Assembly (NCBI GenBank): GCA_963969365.1
Contig: OZ017759.1
Location: 620,001 to 684,000 of the forward strand
Reading direction: 5' to 3'
Length of the DNA stretch: 64,000 bases
DNA from: Asterochloris sp. CNOR1
Taxonomy: Eukaryota; Chlorophyta; Trebouxiophyceae; Trebouxiales; Trebouxiaceae
This document shows positions 53,217-64,000 of this stretch, in pieces. Under the pieces are notes generated by a model. The model saw only the letters and a program-made list of their open reading frames with translations, made no database searches and was not told the DNA's origin. How positions within the stretch are numbered: position 1 is the stretch's first letter; each line of letters opens with the position of its first letter. A program made the translations under genes and the position numbers.

Positions 53217-54271
53217 CAAGGGGAGCGCGACAAGTGGAGCCTGCTGAATTGAACCGACTCAGGCTGGTTCTAGAGCAGCGCAACACCCTGCAGGCACTCA
53301 GCGGCCTTTGACAGCTGCTACAGCTAAAGCAGGCGCCAATGTCACTGCCATCGTATTCGACCAAATGCCCACTCATAACCTTCGTCGGCACAATTGCCAC
53401 TGGAGGACGATGCTGTGGCCTGGATGAGTCCTTGTTCTCTAGACAGGCTCCTTCCTTGCCCTGGTGCAGTCTTGTTGCCGCAGCAGGGTGGGCATGAGCA
53501 CATAAAGCTGGCCGCGCCTGACAACGAACCCCACCACCGTCACGCCTGCAGATTACGTATTTGCAGCAGCTGACGCAGATGCAGCAGGTCCCACAGGTGC
53601 CCCTGCATCAGACATTGTACATGCCCACAGCAGCACACCCTGCAGGCCGCTCATGCCATGCATGCCACTACTGCGCCCATCCACCCGGAGCAGAGGCAGC
53701 TGCAGCAGGGGCCGACCCAGCAGCTAGCCAGCCTCAAGGCTGACCGGCAGGCTGCGATAGCCGCGCAGGCAGCCATGGCTCAGATGCAGGTTGGCGCTCG
53801 GTTTGCAGAGCACATAGCCACCGATGACCAGATTCCGGAACAGCAAAACAGCAGGAAGGAGCAGCTGCAAGCACAAAGCAACTGTCAGCAGCAGCCTACG
53901 GCTGCCAGCCAAGACTGTGCCAAAGCTAAGATCTTCATCTCCGTCAGGCCCTGCGTAAGAATGTGCTTCGTGTGGACGTCATTGTCCTTTGTGAATTTCC
54001 ACAAAGGAGAATGATGTGCCATGCAATTGCAAGTGTTTTCATCAGATTCGTGAGTATTTGCTGCATTTCAGCTGTCGGGACAATGCTGTCCCTAAGTTCA
54101 ACATTTGCCATCAGCATTCAAGCAGAGGGCAGCAGTCACACCGTAGCGTCCTGGACAGAACAGCACAGGCACGCTGATTTGGACAGGACAGCTGTGCAGG
54201 AGCAAGCATCCAATTATCGTTTCTAAACTACAAGCTGATCCAAGAGACACTCCAATGCACCAGCATACTGA
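53217..54271. other. Region between SF3B2 start and rhomboid end, with possible Gln-rich plus-strand exons
   Basis: The first ~300 bp should be the SF3B2 promoter. At about 53549-53584 (TYLQQLTQMQQ) and 53645-53789 (AHAMHATTAPIHPEQRQLQQ, then LASLKADRQAAIAAQAAMAQ ending MQ|gt) the plus strand has two Gln/Ala-rich open stretches flanked by ctgcag acceptors and gt donors. They could be internal exons of a small Gln-rich protein I cannot recognise, or chance CAG-rich sequence. I found no start or stop for such a gene. The rest, 53800-54271, shows nothing clear. Confidence 0.3.
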
Positions 54272-56483
54272 TCACATCAGGGCCTTCCTGTTTGGTTTGC
54301 TAAAGATAGGTATCAGAGCGGGCGCCTCAGTGAGACGAAGGCCCTTGCGTTGCAGTCGTCTGCCAAACAGGAACTCCAGGACGATGCCGCTTACTAACCC
54401 TCCAATGTGCCCCCATTGGTCTAGCCTGCTGCCTGGCGTCAACCCAATCATGAGATTTAGCAAGACGCCCTGCAAGGTCAGTTGTCCTGATGCATGAGGC
54501 AAAGTCCAGTTTTAAAGGCTGCCCACAAGCACGTATGGGTCTGTCAAGGCCTTCAGTAACCCTGCTGCAAGACAAGGAGCAGTTTGCCCAATGTGGGAGG
54601 TCATTGACATGGAAAAGTCTGACACAGTGCTGCGCAGTGTGTTGTGAGCCGCACCTGCTGCAGAGCCTGTCTACATCGAACTCCCCAGTCGCCAAGGGCC
54701 TCCTGGTTTCTAAGGAAAAAACATGTCTGGGCTCCAAGCAGCGCAAAGATGGCTCCTGAGAGCATAAACACGACAGGGTCAGTACGCAGCTTCAAGGTTA
54801 CAGGCTGTTCTTATGACTGAACATTTAATTGCAGCACGTGCACAGAGGGCCTTCCATGACATCTCGCGCATGTTTATTGCCTGCCTCTGCATATCAGGTG
54901 GGGGCCAAACATGCAGCAAAGGCAGAGATGCAGGCTGCAATGCTGCATGGCATGCTGCCGTCACAAAGTCTAGTCAACCGTGGGCCTTTCCAGGCTCAGC
55001 AAACACCCTGTTTGTTGAGACAGGGATGGCCAAGCAGACTTGCTGAATCAATGCGCATCACTTGCAGGACTAGTACTTTGTGCCAGATGCTTGCGGCTTT
55101 CCAATGTTTGACTGACCCGAGGCGCCCACACTGTCATAAGGGCTGCGCAGCCAGCTGCACACAGATCCACCCAGCCCACCCAGGCAGTAGATCAGTGCGT
55201 AGCGGCTAGGGCCCTCTATCACCCGCTCCATAGATCTGCCAATGGAAATCAGAGAGTACATGTTCATGGCAAGGTGTCCGATGTTCGCATGCAGGAAGGT
55301 GCAGGTCAGTAAACGGTGCCACTGCCGTGGGGCATGGGCCAGCATCGAATTCTTCTGCAGCAGACAGGAGCACAAAGGTTGGCAGTTGGTCAGACTGCAG
55401 CTTCGCAGGCAGTACCTCTGGCACTTGGAGCCAGCACCGCTTCTTTTTACAGCAGAGGAGGGCAAGCGATGATTTTTGGGTGAAAGATGGAGCTCTGCAG
55501 TAACGACCCTCGCCAGCGGCATAAGCAGCAGAGAGGATGCATATGTCAGCTGCGACACAACCTGCTGAGGTGCCTTGTGACAAGGCTCATGCAATGCTCC
55601 TATCTTGTGTGCAGCAGCAGAGGCTCAGTAGGCAGGATGCATACACTATGCTGCCTGGCCAAAGCTTGCCAAGGCAAAAGACAGGCATCATGAAAGCTTC
55701 CAGAAGGACCAGATGCAGCAGGTGCAGGTCAATCCGCGGGACAGCAGCAGGCGCACAGCCGACCACCCTGTCTGATGCGCCAGGCCCCACAGTCTGTGTA
55801 GTCCTCTCTCTCTGACGAGTCACACCTGCCAGCCTGGCTCAAATGCAACTGGCTGCTGACTGCTGCACATGCAGGACTATGCAAGCACACCTTAGCGCCC
55901 CATGCTGTCACACGTCCCTCTGTCAGCATCTGTGCTGCAAAGGCTGCCATGTTTAGCGCCACCAGGCAGTTGGTCAGCACTGCAGGGGACCCCAGGAAGT
56001 CACGTACAGGAGCTGGAAGCCTGGATAGCAGCTTGCTATGCCAATCTCTGCAAGCAGGCACGGGGTTTGCTCAAGCCATTGATGAGGCACCGCCATGGCC
56101 AACCACCTTGTGCACTGCTGTGCATCTCATAGATGCTAGCCTCATGTTTGTACAAGCATACAGGACCACTCAGCGTGAAAGCCTCTGTCTGTCTGTAAAC
56201 TCACCATTAGTTAGGCAGCTGAGAGCAGTGCTGCAGCGTCTGGGGCGCCCACTGCAATCATATGCAGCAAAGGCATAGCCTACCTTGGCTGCCCCTGCTG
56301 CTGCCTCTGGCGAGGAGTGGCGCCTTTGTGCCCTGGGCCCATCTGCGCTGCCAGCAGCAAGCCTCCAGCTGAGCGCATGCCCAGGGTGGCCAGAGCGCGC
56401 AGCTGGTGATGTTTGCCTGAGCCAGCTCCCACATTGCTGCATATAGTGCAGCACGCTCCCCTCAGTGCTCCTCTCAGTGGCAT
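54272..56483 (-). CDS. Rhomboid-family intramembrane serine protease, organelle-targeted
   Basis: Five minus-strand exons (56483-56284, 56047-55891, 55354-55117, 54755-54655, 54469-54272) give 894 nt, 297 aa, in phase. The first exon is a basic Ala/Gly-rich leader (MPLRGALRGACCTICSNVGA...) typical of plastid or mitochondrial import. The core shows a first helix (TNCLVALNMAAFAAQML), the loop WHRLLTCTFLHANIGHLAMN (HAN oxyanion motif, 141-143), catalytic GASG with Ser198 split from the next exon, and catalytic His253 in WGHIGGLVSG. The Ser-His dyad is therefore complete. It cleaves membrane-helix substrates and is likely an inner-envelope or mitochondrial rhomboid (plant RBL10/11/12-like, not resolved). 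The ATG at 56483 is chosen over 56442 because only that frame reaches exon 2 in phase. Confidence 0.93.
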
Positions 56484-56678
56484 TGTTCTGGCTGAGGGAG
56501 GTTCAGGAAGCTGAAGACGTCACAGAGTGCGTTACAAGTCATCGGTCATCTGCATACAGGTCTGATGCTGGAGCTTCACAGCAAATACTCTCACAAACTC
56601 CGGTGCGTATGCTAGTGATCTGCACCCTAAACTTGGCTATCTGCAAGCTTTCTTTCTCGGCCACGTCCAAGATCTGCC
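56484..56678. promoter_or_regulatory. Shared 195-bp divergent promoter region, rhomboid / LSMT-like gene
   Basis: The two start codons point away from each other and are only 195 bp apart, so both core promoters and 5' UTRs must lie here or overlap the first exons. No canonical TATA box is obvious. Confidence 0.5.
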
Positions 56679-59600
56679 ATGTCTGCTGCTTTCCCAAGTC
56701 TGCCGGCCTGCCTATGTCATTTCAAGGTGTGCAGGCGCCAGAGCCTGCACAGCAGAGTCAGGCAAACCCAGGTTGGCAGGAGTAAGCGGCATGGACTGCA
56801 CTGCTCAGCACAAGCTGCCGCAGTGCAGACAGGAACTCAGGAGCTGGTGCAATGGCTGCAACAGCGAGGTGCTCCCCAGACACCATGCCAGATCACCGGC
56901 AGCAGGAATGGCCTGCAGCTGGAGCTCACGCATGCCCTGCAGCCAGGGGAAACAGTCTTCTCCATTCCTTCCAGCTGCTGGATCACAGCAGACACTGTTC
57001 GGTGAGGGGCCCCTCCAAGCTGCACCAAGAAAACTGCTCTGGAACTCTTGCGTATCTGTCATGCACCTTGCTGCCAGCATGCTATTGCTCTGCAAGGGTC
57101 CGACCCTCAGGTGTCTCCTCCGGATCACAAAGTCAATTGAAGCCTCTCCCTCATGCATGTGCAGGAAATCTGCCATTGGCAGGCACACAGGCGATCTGGC
57201 AGCCTGGCTGCAGCTGGCTCTGTTCCTGGTGCAGGAGCGTGCTCAGCCCTCCAGCCAGTGGGGCCCCTATGTGCAGAGCCTGCCAGAGGACCCCGATCTG
57301 CTCGTGCTTTGGCCTGAGGGAGACCTGCAGCTGTTGGAGGGCTCCCAGCTGCTGGGCACAGTACTGGAATACAGGTCTGCAGGTGTGCATCTTGGTGCTG
57401 TCTCGCACTGTCTTGACCACTAGGCTGCTGGGCACAGTGCTGGACTACAGGTTCACACGTGTGCATTATTGTGCTGTCTCGGGGAGATGAGACTGACTTG
57501 ACCGCTGACGTGCTGGGCACAGTGCTGGAATGCATGTTACAGGTGTGCATACAGCTGCTGAACCAGCGCGATGTTCACTGTCTTGACCAACAAGTCGCTG
57601 GGTCCTGTGCTATGCTACTTGTCTACTAGCAGCATGTGACTGTGCCATCAGCCGGCAAACCCATTGTAGCCCTTGAGGCTGCCGTTGGGCTGCAGCATGA
57701 TCAGCTGTGTCAGGCGGTTGCATGCATGCCATCGCAGCAAGTCTGCTGCAGCATCATCTTGCATACATAACTCCACCCAAATTAGCTTGACACACTGCAG
57801 CAGCTGACCAGGAAAGTTGCTCTGCTCCCAGCTGTGGAGCCCACAGAGCAGGCCATGCTGCATTGCATGCAGGCAGTTTTTCGAGGTCCAGTGGCAGGAG
57901 GTAGAGTGTAGCCTGGTGCAGCAGCACCCTGACGCTTTCCCAGCTGACGTCTTCACATGGGAGAGTTTCCTCTGGGCTGTGGCTACTGTGCGAGCGCGGA
58001 TCCACGCTCCCCTGCAGGGGCAGCAGGCAGCGCTGGTCCCATTTGCTGATCTGGTGAGTGACAAGGTGCCTGCCCGTTCGTGTTGCTGCCGCCCCTTGTC
58101 TCTCCTGGACACAGGTCAGCCACAGGCTTTCAGCGAGAGGTCCTACTGGCACATGTCGCACCAGCACAATGACTGCCTTCAGAGATCAATGCTGAATCTG
58201 CACTTGTGCCCACTGTGACCCAGCAGTGCAGCATGCAGGCACCAGTCAGAGTTGCCTGCCGGCTGTCAGCATGACATGGCTTTGGGGCCACAGCCCTCGT
58301 TGTTGATATGTGGGCGCCTGATGTTCGAGAGGGAGGCCCCACTTCCGCAACAGCCTTTTCCTCAATCATGCTGATACTCCGTGGTGCTCCTGCAATTCTT
58401 GAGCCTCTGACTCACTCTGCCCCATCAGCATGGTGCGCTATTAGCACGTGAGGGTGGTGCTGGCACCTTTGCTGTCAGCATTTCTGCAGACCCTACCCTT
58501 TGCAACATTCTGGGCAGAACTGCAGAGCCCTTGTCCCCGCCCTGTGTATGTAAAGATCTGCAAAAGTCGCAGCTCAGGATGGCTCACTTAGGCAGGGGCA
58601 GCACTAACCTGTACCAGCTGCCCTGCAGGTGCAGTACTGCCACCTGTAAAGTCACATCTGAAAGAGGCAGAGCTGTGACCAGCCCTAAGAACTCTGATCT
58701 GTGCTACCCTGTCCCGCCTGCCGTGCAGCCCAGCGTGGGAAGCTCAGAATGGTGTGCTCACTCCCTGGCCAAATGTACTTGCGTTGCCTGTGCAGTTGCA
58801 GCCTTGATGGGGGCACGACCAAGGCTGCAAATTGCAGAGCGATATCGTCAGGCGCTTGGCTGTCCTGATGAACTTGTCTGTCTGTTGCAGCATCACTGCG
58901 GTGGCAGCCACGGCCGGATGACATAGAGTGGCTTTCTTGGTCACAGGCAGCTCGTGGCCTGACCTCATCCACCTGCTTATGCAGGTGCAGCACCGCCGTG
59001 GGCGCAGCCAAGGCTGGAAGTTGCAGAGCGGCGGCATGGGTTTTGGCAAGTCGCAGGCGCTCAGTCTGGCAGCAGACAGGCAGCTAGAGGCTGGGGAGGT
59101 TGTCACAATGAACTTTGATGCAGAGCGAGTAGACAGCCAGATTTTGCTGGACTATGGGGTGGTGGACACAGACAGCCCACAGGTGAGGACAACGTCGACA
59201 CAGAATCTGGCAAAGGCTGCTTACTGTGTGGTACGCTGCGCCTGGTGTCAGTGCAGATTGCTGTGCTCTGTTGAGAGACAGGCTAGAATGCCCTAGTACG
59301 CAGCAACCTGTGTTTGGGTGCATAGATGCAAAGGGTGCTGGCAGCACGGCTTCAGGGAGCTGCTGAACTGCAGTGCAGCTGCACCCTGGGGCCGGGGCCC
59401 CTCACTCCATGCTTGTGCACGGAATGTACAGCAGCTGTGCACAGGCAGGGGATCTATGCAGCTCTGCATCAAGGACTGTGCCACAGTCTACACTGCTTGG
59501 CTGCCTAGCCCCCTGCCCTGCTTGCACCAGGCGCCGGATTGCTGGCAGCTGTGCGCCAGCCTGAGCATGTCAGATTGGCGATGACCTGCCTGTTACTGCC

Positions 59601-61349
59601 AGGATGTCTGCAGCTCACATGTTGGGCCTGCTGGGCACCATGCACAGTTGTCGTGGCCTGAACCCCGCCACCCTTGCTGGCATGTGATATGCTAAGTCCC
59701 AGCCCGGCCCAGAGGCCAGTGCACAGCTGGGCTCATCAACTGCTAGTCTCCCAGGCACTCTTCTGTCAGAGTGCGCGGCAATGAAGTACGTAAGTACTTG
59801 AGCGGCTGCTCTGCTCCCAGCCCTGTAAGGGCCGCCAACTGCTGCCCTGCAGGCAGGCTTCCTGCTCACCCTGAGCATCCCGGACGATGACAAGTTCCTG
59901 GACGATAAGCTGGACATCCTGGAGCTCAACGGCCTGCAGCAGGCCAGCACCTTCACCCTGTTCCCCAACAGGGCTCCCTCCCAGGAGATGACTGCCTTCC
60001 TGCGCCTCATGAACCTGCAAGGTGAGGCCCAGTCAGCAGCCTGCAACACACCAGCACCCTCTCCCGTTCCCCAGCAGTAGGCAGAGCCACAGGAAGCAAA
60101 CAACTTGCTGCACTCTGTATTAGTATTTCTTTTCTTACATCCACTTCTGCGGCGTTCCTGGAGCTCACTGCAGCTTCCTGACCTCAATTTGCTGACCGGC
60201 AGACCTGCACATCGTCGGCGTCCTGCTGCCCTGAGCAACAGGGCTCCTGCCTTGTAGCACACAGCAGCCACCTGGAGCCCAGGCCAAATGAGCTCGCCTT
60301 CCTCACCTTGTGCGTGCAGGCGGGGATGCCTTCCTGCTGGAAAGCCTGTTCAGAAATCAGGCGTGGGGCTTCATGCAGGTCCCTGTCAGCGAGGGCAACG
60401 AGGCCTCTGTGTGCAGCTCCATGAGCGCTGGCTGCAGGTGGGAGGTGTCTGCCTGACGCCTCAAGGTCCTTGCGTGGCCTGGTAGTTCTGTGCTGAATCT
60501 GCTTGCTGGTTTAAGGATGTGTGAATTGAACACCAGAGGTCCGCAAAGCAGTGCATGAGGACCTCATTTGCATGAAAATTTTGCTTCAGTATGCATGGCT
60601 GCTCTGTTCTGCATGGTGCTGCTGCTGCAGCTGCTGCCATGATGCAGGAATCTGCACTTCAGTGCATGTTTCGCATGTGTCTTGAGCGCAGTGCATGCGC
60701 CAGGACAAGCAGGGCTGCATTGCCTTGGGGGCAGACGATGCTTGCCCGCGTGCAGTCTTATGCCTCACAGCTGTCGTGGCTGCATTGCGGCTCTGGGTGT
60801 TTTCCGCTTGGTGTTGCTTCAGCTTTTGCTCTCAAGGCAAACATGTGCCTAGATGCTGCGCAGCATCTGGCTCAGATATCAATTGCATCTTGCTGCAGGC
60901 AGGCTTTGAAGGCTTACCCCACTAGCATTGATGGGGACTTAGCACTGCTCAGGGATACAGAGCCAGGCAGCCGCCAGCACAAAGCTGTTGCAGTGAGTCC
61001 AGTGTTGGCAGCCGGTTATGAACCTGGACGGCTCCTTTTGCCTTGGCTGTGCAGAGCTGGCTTGTCTTGAACAGTGCTTGTAGCATGCAGCCATCACATG
61101 TTGTGAGCCTCTGCAGGTCCGCCTTGGAGAGAAAGAGACGCTTGATGTTGTTCAGCGGTACTTTGAGGATCGCTCCAGGAAGCTCAAACAGCTGGAGTAC
61201 TACCAGGTGGGTTCTCATCTTGTGTGCACCATATTCGCATTTGATGGTAAGTCATTTTCGACTCGAGTCGTGGTTTCCCCCAAATATTGCAGGAACGGAG
61301 ACTGAAGGGCCTCGGCCTACTCGATGACAATGACCAAAACACCTGGTGA
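56679..61349 (+). CDS. Plastid SET-domain lysine methyltransferase, Rubisco LSMT-like
   Basis: Nine exons (56679-57001, 57165-57374, 57873-58053, 58985-59182, 59853-60021, 60320-60437, 60899-60992, 61117-61206, 61293-61349) give 1440 nt, 479 aa, the family's usual size. A basic transit-like N-terminus (about 45 aa, VCRRQSLHSRVRQTQVGRSK) precedes the split SET domain: LVQWLQQRGAPQTPCQITGS, then FTWESFLWAVATVRARIHAP, ALVPFADL and LEAGEVVTMNFDAERVDSQI ending LLDYGVVD. The C-terminal half is the Rubs-subs-binding helical domain (LRLMNLQGGDAFLLESLF; VVQRYFEDRSRKLKQLEYYQ). Relatives trimethylate Lys on Rubisco large subunit or plastid aldolase; the substrate here is unknown. The usual Asn-His of the SET pseudoknot reads Gln-His or His only, depending on which of two acceptors 6 nt apart (caggtgcag, 58982-58990) is used. 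Confidence 0.93.
57424..57550 (+). repeat. Two copies of LSMT exon 2 end plus donor in intron 2
   Basis: The true edge (57348-57405) is gctgctgggcacagtactgg, then aatacag|gt and ggtgtgcat...gctgtctcg. Copy 57424-57481 keeps all of this at high identity. Copy 57511-57550 keeps tgctgggcacagtgctggaa and aggtgtgcat. The middle copy is bounded by ag (ctag) and gt, giving a potential 27-nt in-frame cassette (57424-57450, RLLGTVLDY). Confidence 0.85.
58809..58915 (+). repeat. Degenerate copies of LSMT exon 4 start in intron 3
   Basis: 58809-58859 (gggcacgaccaaggctgcaa, then attgcagagcg and gtcaggcgctt) parallels 58999-59061 of exon 4 (gggcgcagccaaggctggaa, then gttgcagagcg and gtcgcaggcgct). 58885-58915 (ttgcagcatcactgcggtgg) parallels the acceptor edge gtgcagcaccgccgtggg. 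Confidence 0.75.
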
Positions 61350-62601
61350 GCAAGCACCGCCTCGATATGTGGGAGGGAGTTTTTATAAGGGACTAACATC
61401 TCAACACTTGGTTGTGTCAATGTTCCCTTGAGCAAACAAGCATCGAGAGAATATTTCTCGTGACAGGTCGCATTCACTACTGCAGGGATGGGTTTTTCCA
61501 GGATGGAGTGGCATAGCAATGGTGATGGCAGACGCCTTAGCTTTACATTCAAAGGAAGCCATGATAGTGAGAAATCCAGCTTGCCAGCCTGAATGCCGTA
61601 CACAACTCATGCAGTAGCTGAACTAAATAGAAGCAGCTGGCCCACACTGCGAACAAGGTGATCTTGCCAGGCTGCATGCTTCACATTGTCAATGTGTTGC
61701 TGAAAGGATTTTGTCGCCAGAATCTGTTCACGTATCTCTGAAGAGGCTGGCTGATACTGCTCCACTGACTCACAGCCTGCAGCTCCTTGTAGTACTTTGA
61801 AGCAGCCACATGCTCTGCAGAGGCACATGCATACTGTCAGCAAGAGCACATGCAGCAGAGCAATGGGGGAATTGTGCCTCTGTGCAGCATCAAGCTTTAG
61901 CAGTCACCAGTAGGTAAGGTGAGTCACAGGCAGCTGGCCCCTGCTGCAGGGTATGGAAGCAGCTCTGGCCGGAGGGCACAGCTGGGCTGCTCACTCAGTC
62001 CTGCTCTCCATGTTGCAAGATGAGCTCTGACAGAGCTTCCCAGCTGAGGACAGCATTAGGCACCAGCTCAAAGTCACAAAATTGCTTGGGTCGCACATGT
62101 GCACATGGAAGAAGCATGGTCTCTTTGAGTTGATGCAGGCTGCGCAGGGAATGTAGCTGCATTCATGCAGGGGCGCGCCCCTGCTTGGCCAGCAGCATCG
62201 CTCCTGTGTCACCTGTTGACAACAAGGGACCTGCAGCAAGGTCCTGGCCTGTGCCCCTACTGATTCTGTTGTCCAGGGCCCAGATGCATTGCCAGGGTTG
62301 CTGCACCATGGTACACCCCCTTATGGCTCCATTGCTGAATGCGTATACCAGTGCACCTCTGGTAGGCACTTGAGCATCAGGCCATCAAGTTGTGTGTTGC
62401 ATGTGTCTCAAGGAACATGCAGTCATGGTTGCAACATAGTTGAGGTTGCAGCTGCAGAGCAACTGAGCTTCTCTGCACGCAATCGTTTCACAAACCTGTG
62501 CAGAAAACGGCCCATGCCAGAAGACTGCTTGTTCATGCGCCTAGAGACCAAAGAAGCAGTGTGCTGCAGTGTGTCCTCACTTTTCATCTCCTCTGCCACA
62601 G
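61350..62601. other. Region between LSMT-like gene and Fido gene; possible minus-strand exons
   Basis: No gene can be firmly called. On the minus strand, 61824-61686 after a ctgcag acceptor reads HVAASKYYKELQAVSQWSSI and ends FSNTLTM-stop. 62137-61999 reads LKETMLLPCAHVRPKQFCDF onwards and ends at a stop. Both look protein-like, but I found no consistent splice path joining them and recognise no family. The plus strand here should also hold the 5' part of the Fido gene. Confidence 0.3.
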
Positions 62602-64000
62602 GTACCAAGACCATCGCATTGTTGCTGCCCCTAGCATGCAGGGGAACCAGCCCATAGTGGGGAGACCCTCAAAGTATACCTTCGGCAGGCCTTTGATCTC
62701 GCTGGTGAGCCAGTGTGCTGATGCTGCAGCTTTTTGACTAGCCAGGGGTTTGAAGAGTGAGCACAGGCCTTGAGACAGCCTGGACCACCCAGCAGTGAAA
62801 GGTTTCAGCGTTTTAATGGAAGGATAGCTGCATGCTTGACTGCCTGGTGGTGGGCAATCCTCAAGGCTCTGTTGCAGATCCTTGTTCCTGCTTGAACGAT
62901 ATGCATATCCTCTGGCCTCTAGGGGCCAGGCCTGTCTCTGAAACTCCCTGCAGACAGATATCCCCTTCCCCAATCAAATTTGGTGGCAACAGGCTTGAGC
63001 CCCCCAAAACTGCGCTGCCAGAGCTCTGACTGCAGGGAATGTACAATCACTCATGGGCACGACCGGTCCTTCGTTCCAGAAAAAGACCCTGCACAGCCAA
63101 GGTCGTGCAGCTGTGCGGCCACTCTGCCACAAAGATCATTTGAGATTCCGCTGCAGCAGCCCTGTCCTCAGTGTCACCAAAGAAATTCTTGTGTAGTGTC
63201 CACACCAGGCATGGGTGGAGAGAGCGCTGGCCAAAGATGGGTGCCTGAGGCCAAGCAGGTAACATACTGTTTCATGTCTTCAGCGCCACTTTTGTTGTGG
63301 TGATGCTCAGCCAGTGTATGTGTCTGCTGCAGATCGAGCAGCTAGTGTCACTCACAGCGGCTGCTGGGGCTAGCAAGACAACCTGGCAGGATGAGGCCAC
63401 AAGCATGCAGGAAGACCTGCGCAGTGTCCTGGAGAGCTTCAGTGCCTTTTCCAGCAGCGATGCTCAGCAGGAGTATGCCCACGGCAGTCTGGCTGGGGCT
63501 GTGCTGATCTGCAATCTTCTGGAGGGCACCCTGCCCCAGGGGACAAACGAACTGCAGACCCTCAAGTACCTGCGGGGCATGGCTGCCAACCCCCCTGCAG
63601 ACCTGCGCACCCCGGCAGTGTCTCTATGGGATGCAGACGGGGGCAGGTCTGGTGCAGCCGGCAAGCAGCAGATGCAGCAAAGCATGAAGGCCGCTCTCTT
63701 TCTGCAGATGACTCTCTCTGCGTCTCTCAGCAGACAGCTGGTCTTAGAGGCACATCAGATCCTCATGCAAGGCAATTTCAAACTGCTCATGCGCTTGCGT
63801 CAGCACAACTGCATTGGTCTGAGGCTATAAATTTACCAGAGCGTGAAAGTGGTAGCTGAGTACCTGCCATTCTTGCAGGAGCTACAGATGACGATGGGCA
63901 TCACATCCAGCTGTACTGGCGCAGCGGGCCTGCTTGCTCGCAAACCGGCTACCAATATGCAGCCGCAGAACAGGTGCCTGAGCGCGTGGATGAACTATGT
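62602..64000 (+). CDS. Probable Fic/Fido-domain protein (partial, runs off window)
   Basis: Three in-phase exons are visible: 62602-62704 (YQDHRIVAAPSMQGNQ onwards), 63333-63771 and 63879-64000 (window edge). The second holds a helical N-terminal part (IEQLVSLTAAAGASKTTWQD), then LAGAVLICNLLEGTLPQGTN and LSASLSRQLVLEAHQILMQG. The latter resembles the Fic helix before the active site (L-x(2)-EIH-x-IL-x-G). The third has a G-x(n)-Y...EQVPERVDEL segment like the Fido VPExMxEL helix. The catalytic HPFxxGNGR motif would lie just outside, so AMPylase or related activity is not shown. The joining intron seems to use a GC donor (CAAG|gcaatt). The 5' end is unresolved. Confidence 0.5.

Noticed and set aside
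56284-56442. Alternative rhomboid start at 56442 (MQQCGSWLRQTSP...)
   Set aside because: It ends exon 1 in phase 0, while exon 2 requires phase 2; the ATG at 56483 fits.

Overview
This window is intron-dense nuclear DNA from a green alga, probably a chlorophyte of the trebouxiophyte type. That placement is inferred from gene content: a plastid FtsH of the plant type-A (FtsH1/FtsH5) class, a Rubisco LSMT-like SET protein, a plastid-targeted PDZ membrane protein and an organellar rhomboid. Introns are mostly 100-900 bp and end in a stereotyped (t)gcag acceptor. I saw no rRNA, tRNA, CRISPR array, capsid-bearing element or transposon coding region.

Layout. 1-1960 (+): 3' two-thirds of a YghU/Ure2p-like glutathione S-transferase. 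3264-6936 (+): a complete tandem paralogue; the duplication includes introns and about 0.9 kb of 3' flank. 7949-11656 (+): TFIID subunit TAF12. 11895-14718 (-): plastid PDZ protein with a C-terminal membrane anchor. 16338-22546 (+): thylakoid FtsH protease, 13 exons. 22684 to at least 24308 (-): MBD-domain protein with an AT-hook-like motif, 5' end unresolved. 25570-39920 (+): full-length ABCB (P-glycoprotein-type) transporter, 36 exons, 1301 aa. 40444-45053 (+): EBP1/PA2G4, 10 exons. 45269-53216 (-): splicing factor SF3B2/SAP145, 16 exons. 54272-56483 (-): organellar rhomboid protease, 5 exons. 56679-61349 (+): plastid LSMT-like SET methyltransferase, 9 exons. 62602-64000 (+): probable Fic/Fido-domain protein cut by the window edge.

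Exon models were read by eye. Reading phase closes exactly in every complete gene, and the models give family-typical lengths (FtsH 709 aa, ABCB 1301, EBP1 387, LSMT-like 479, rhomboid 297, GST 246). The genes form no single pathway, but several are plastid-directed: FtsH, the PDZ protein, the LSMT-like enzyme and possibly the rhomboid. The last two are divergent across only 195 bp.

The most unusual feature is that many introns carry decayed copies of the edge of a neighbouring exon, often with the splice-site bases, usually 50-250 bp away. I found this in TAF12, the PDZ gene, FtsH, the MBD gene, ABCB, EBP1, SF3B2 and the LSMT-like gene. It suggests introns here grow by repeated local duplication across exon-intron junctions. 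GC-AG introns are also fairly frequent, with six candidates.
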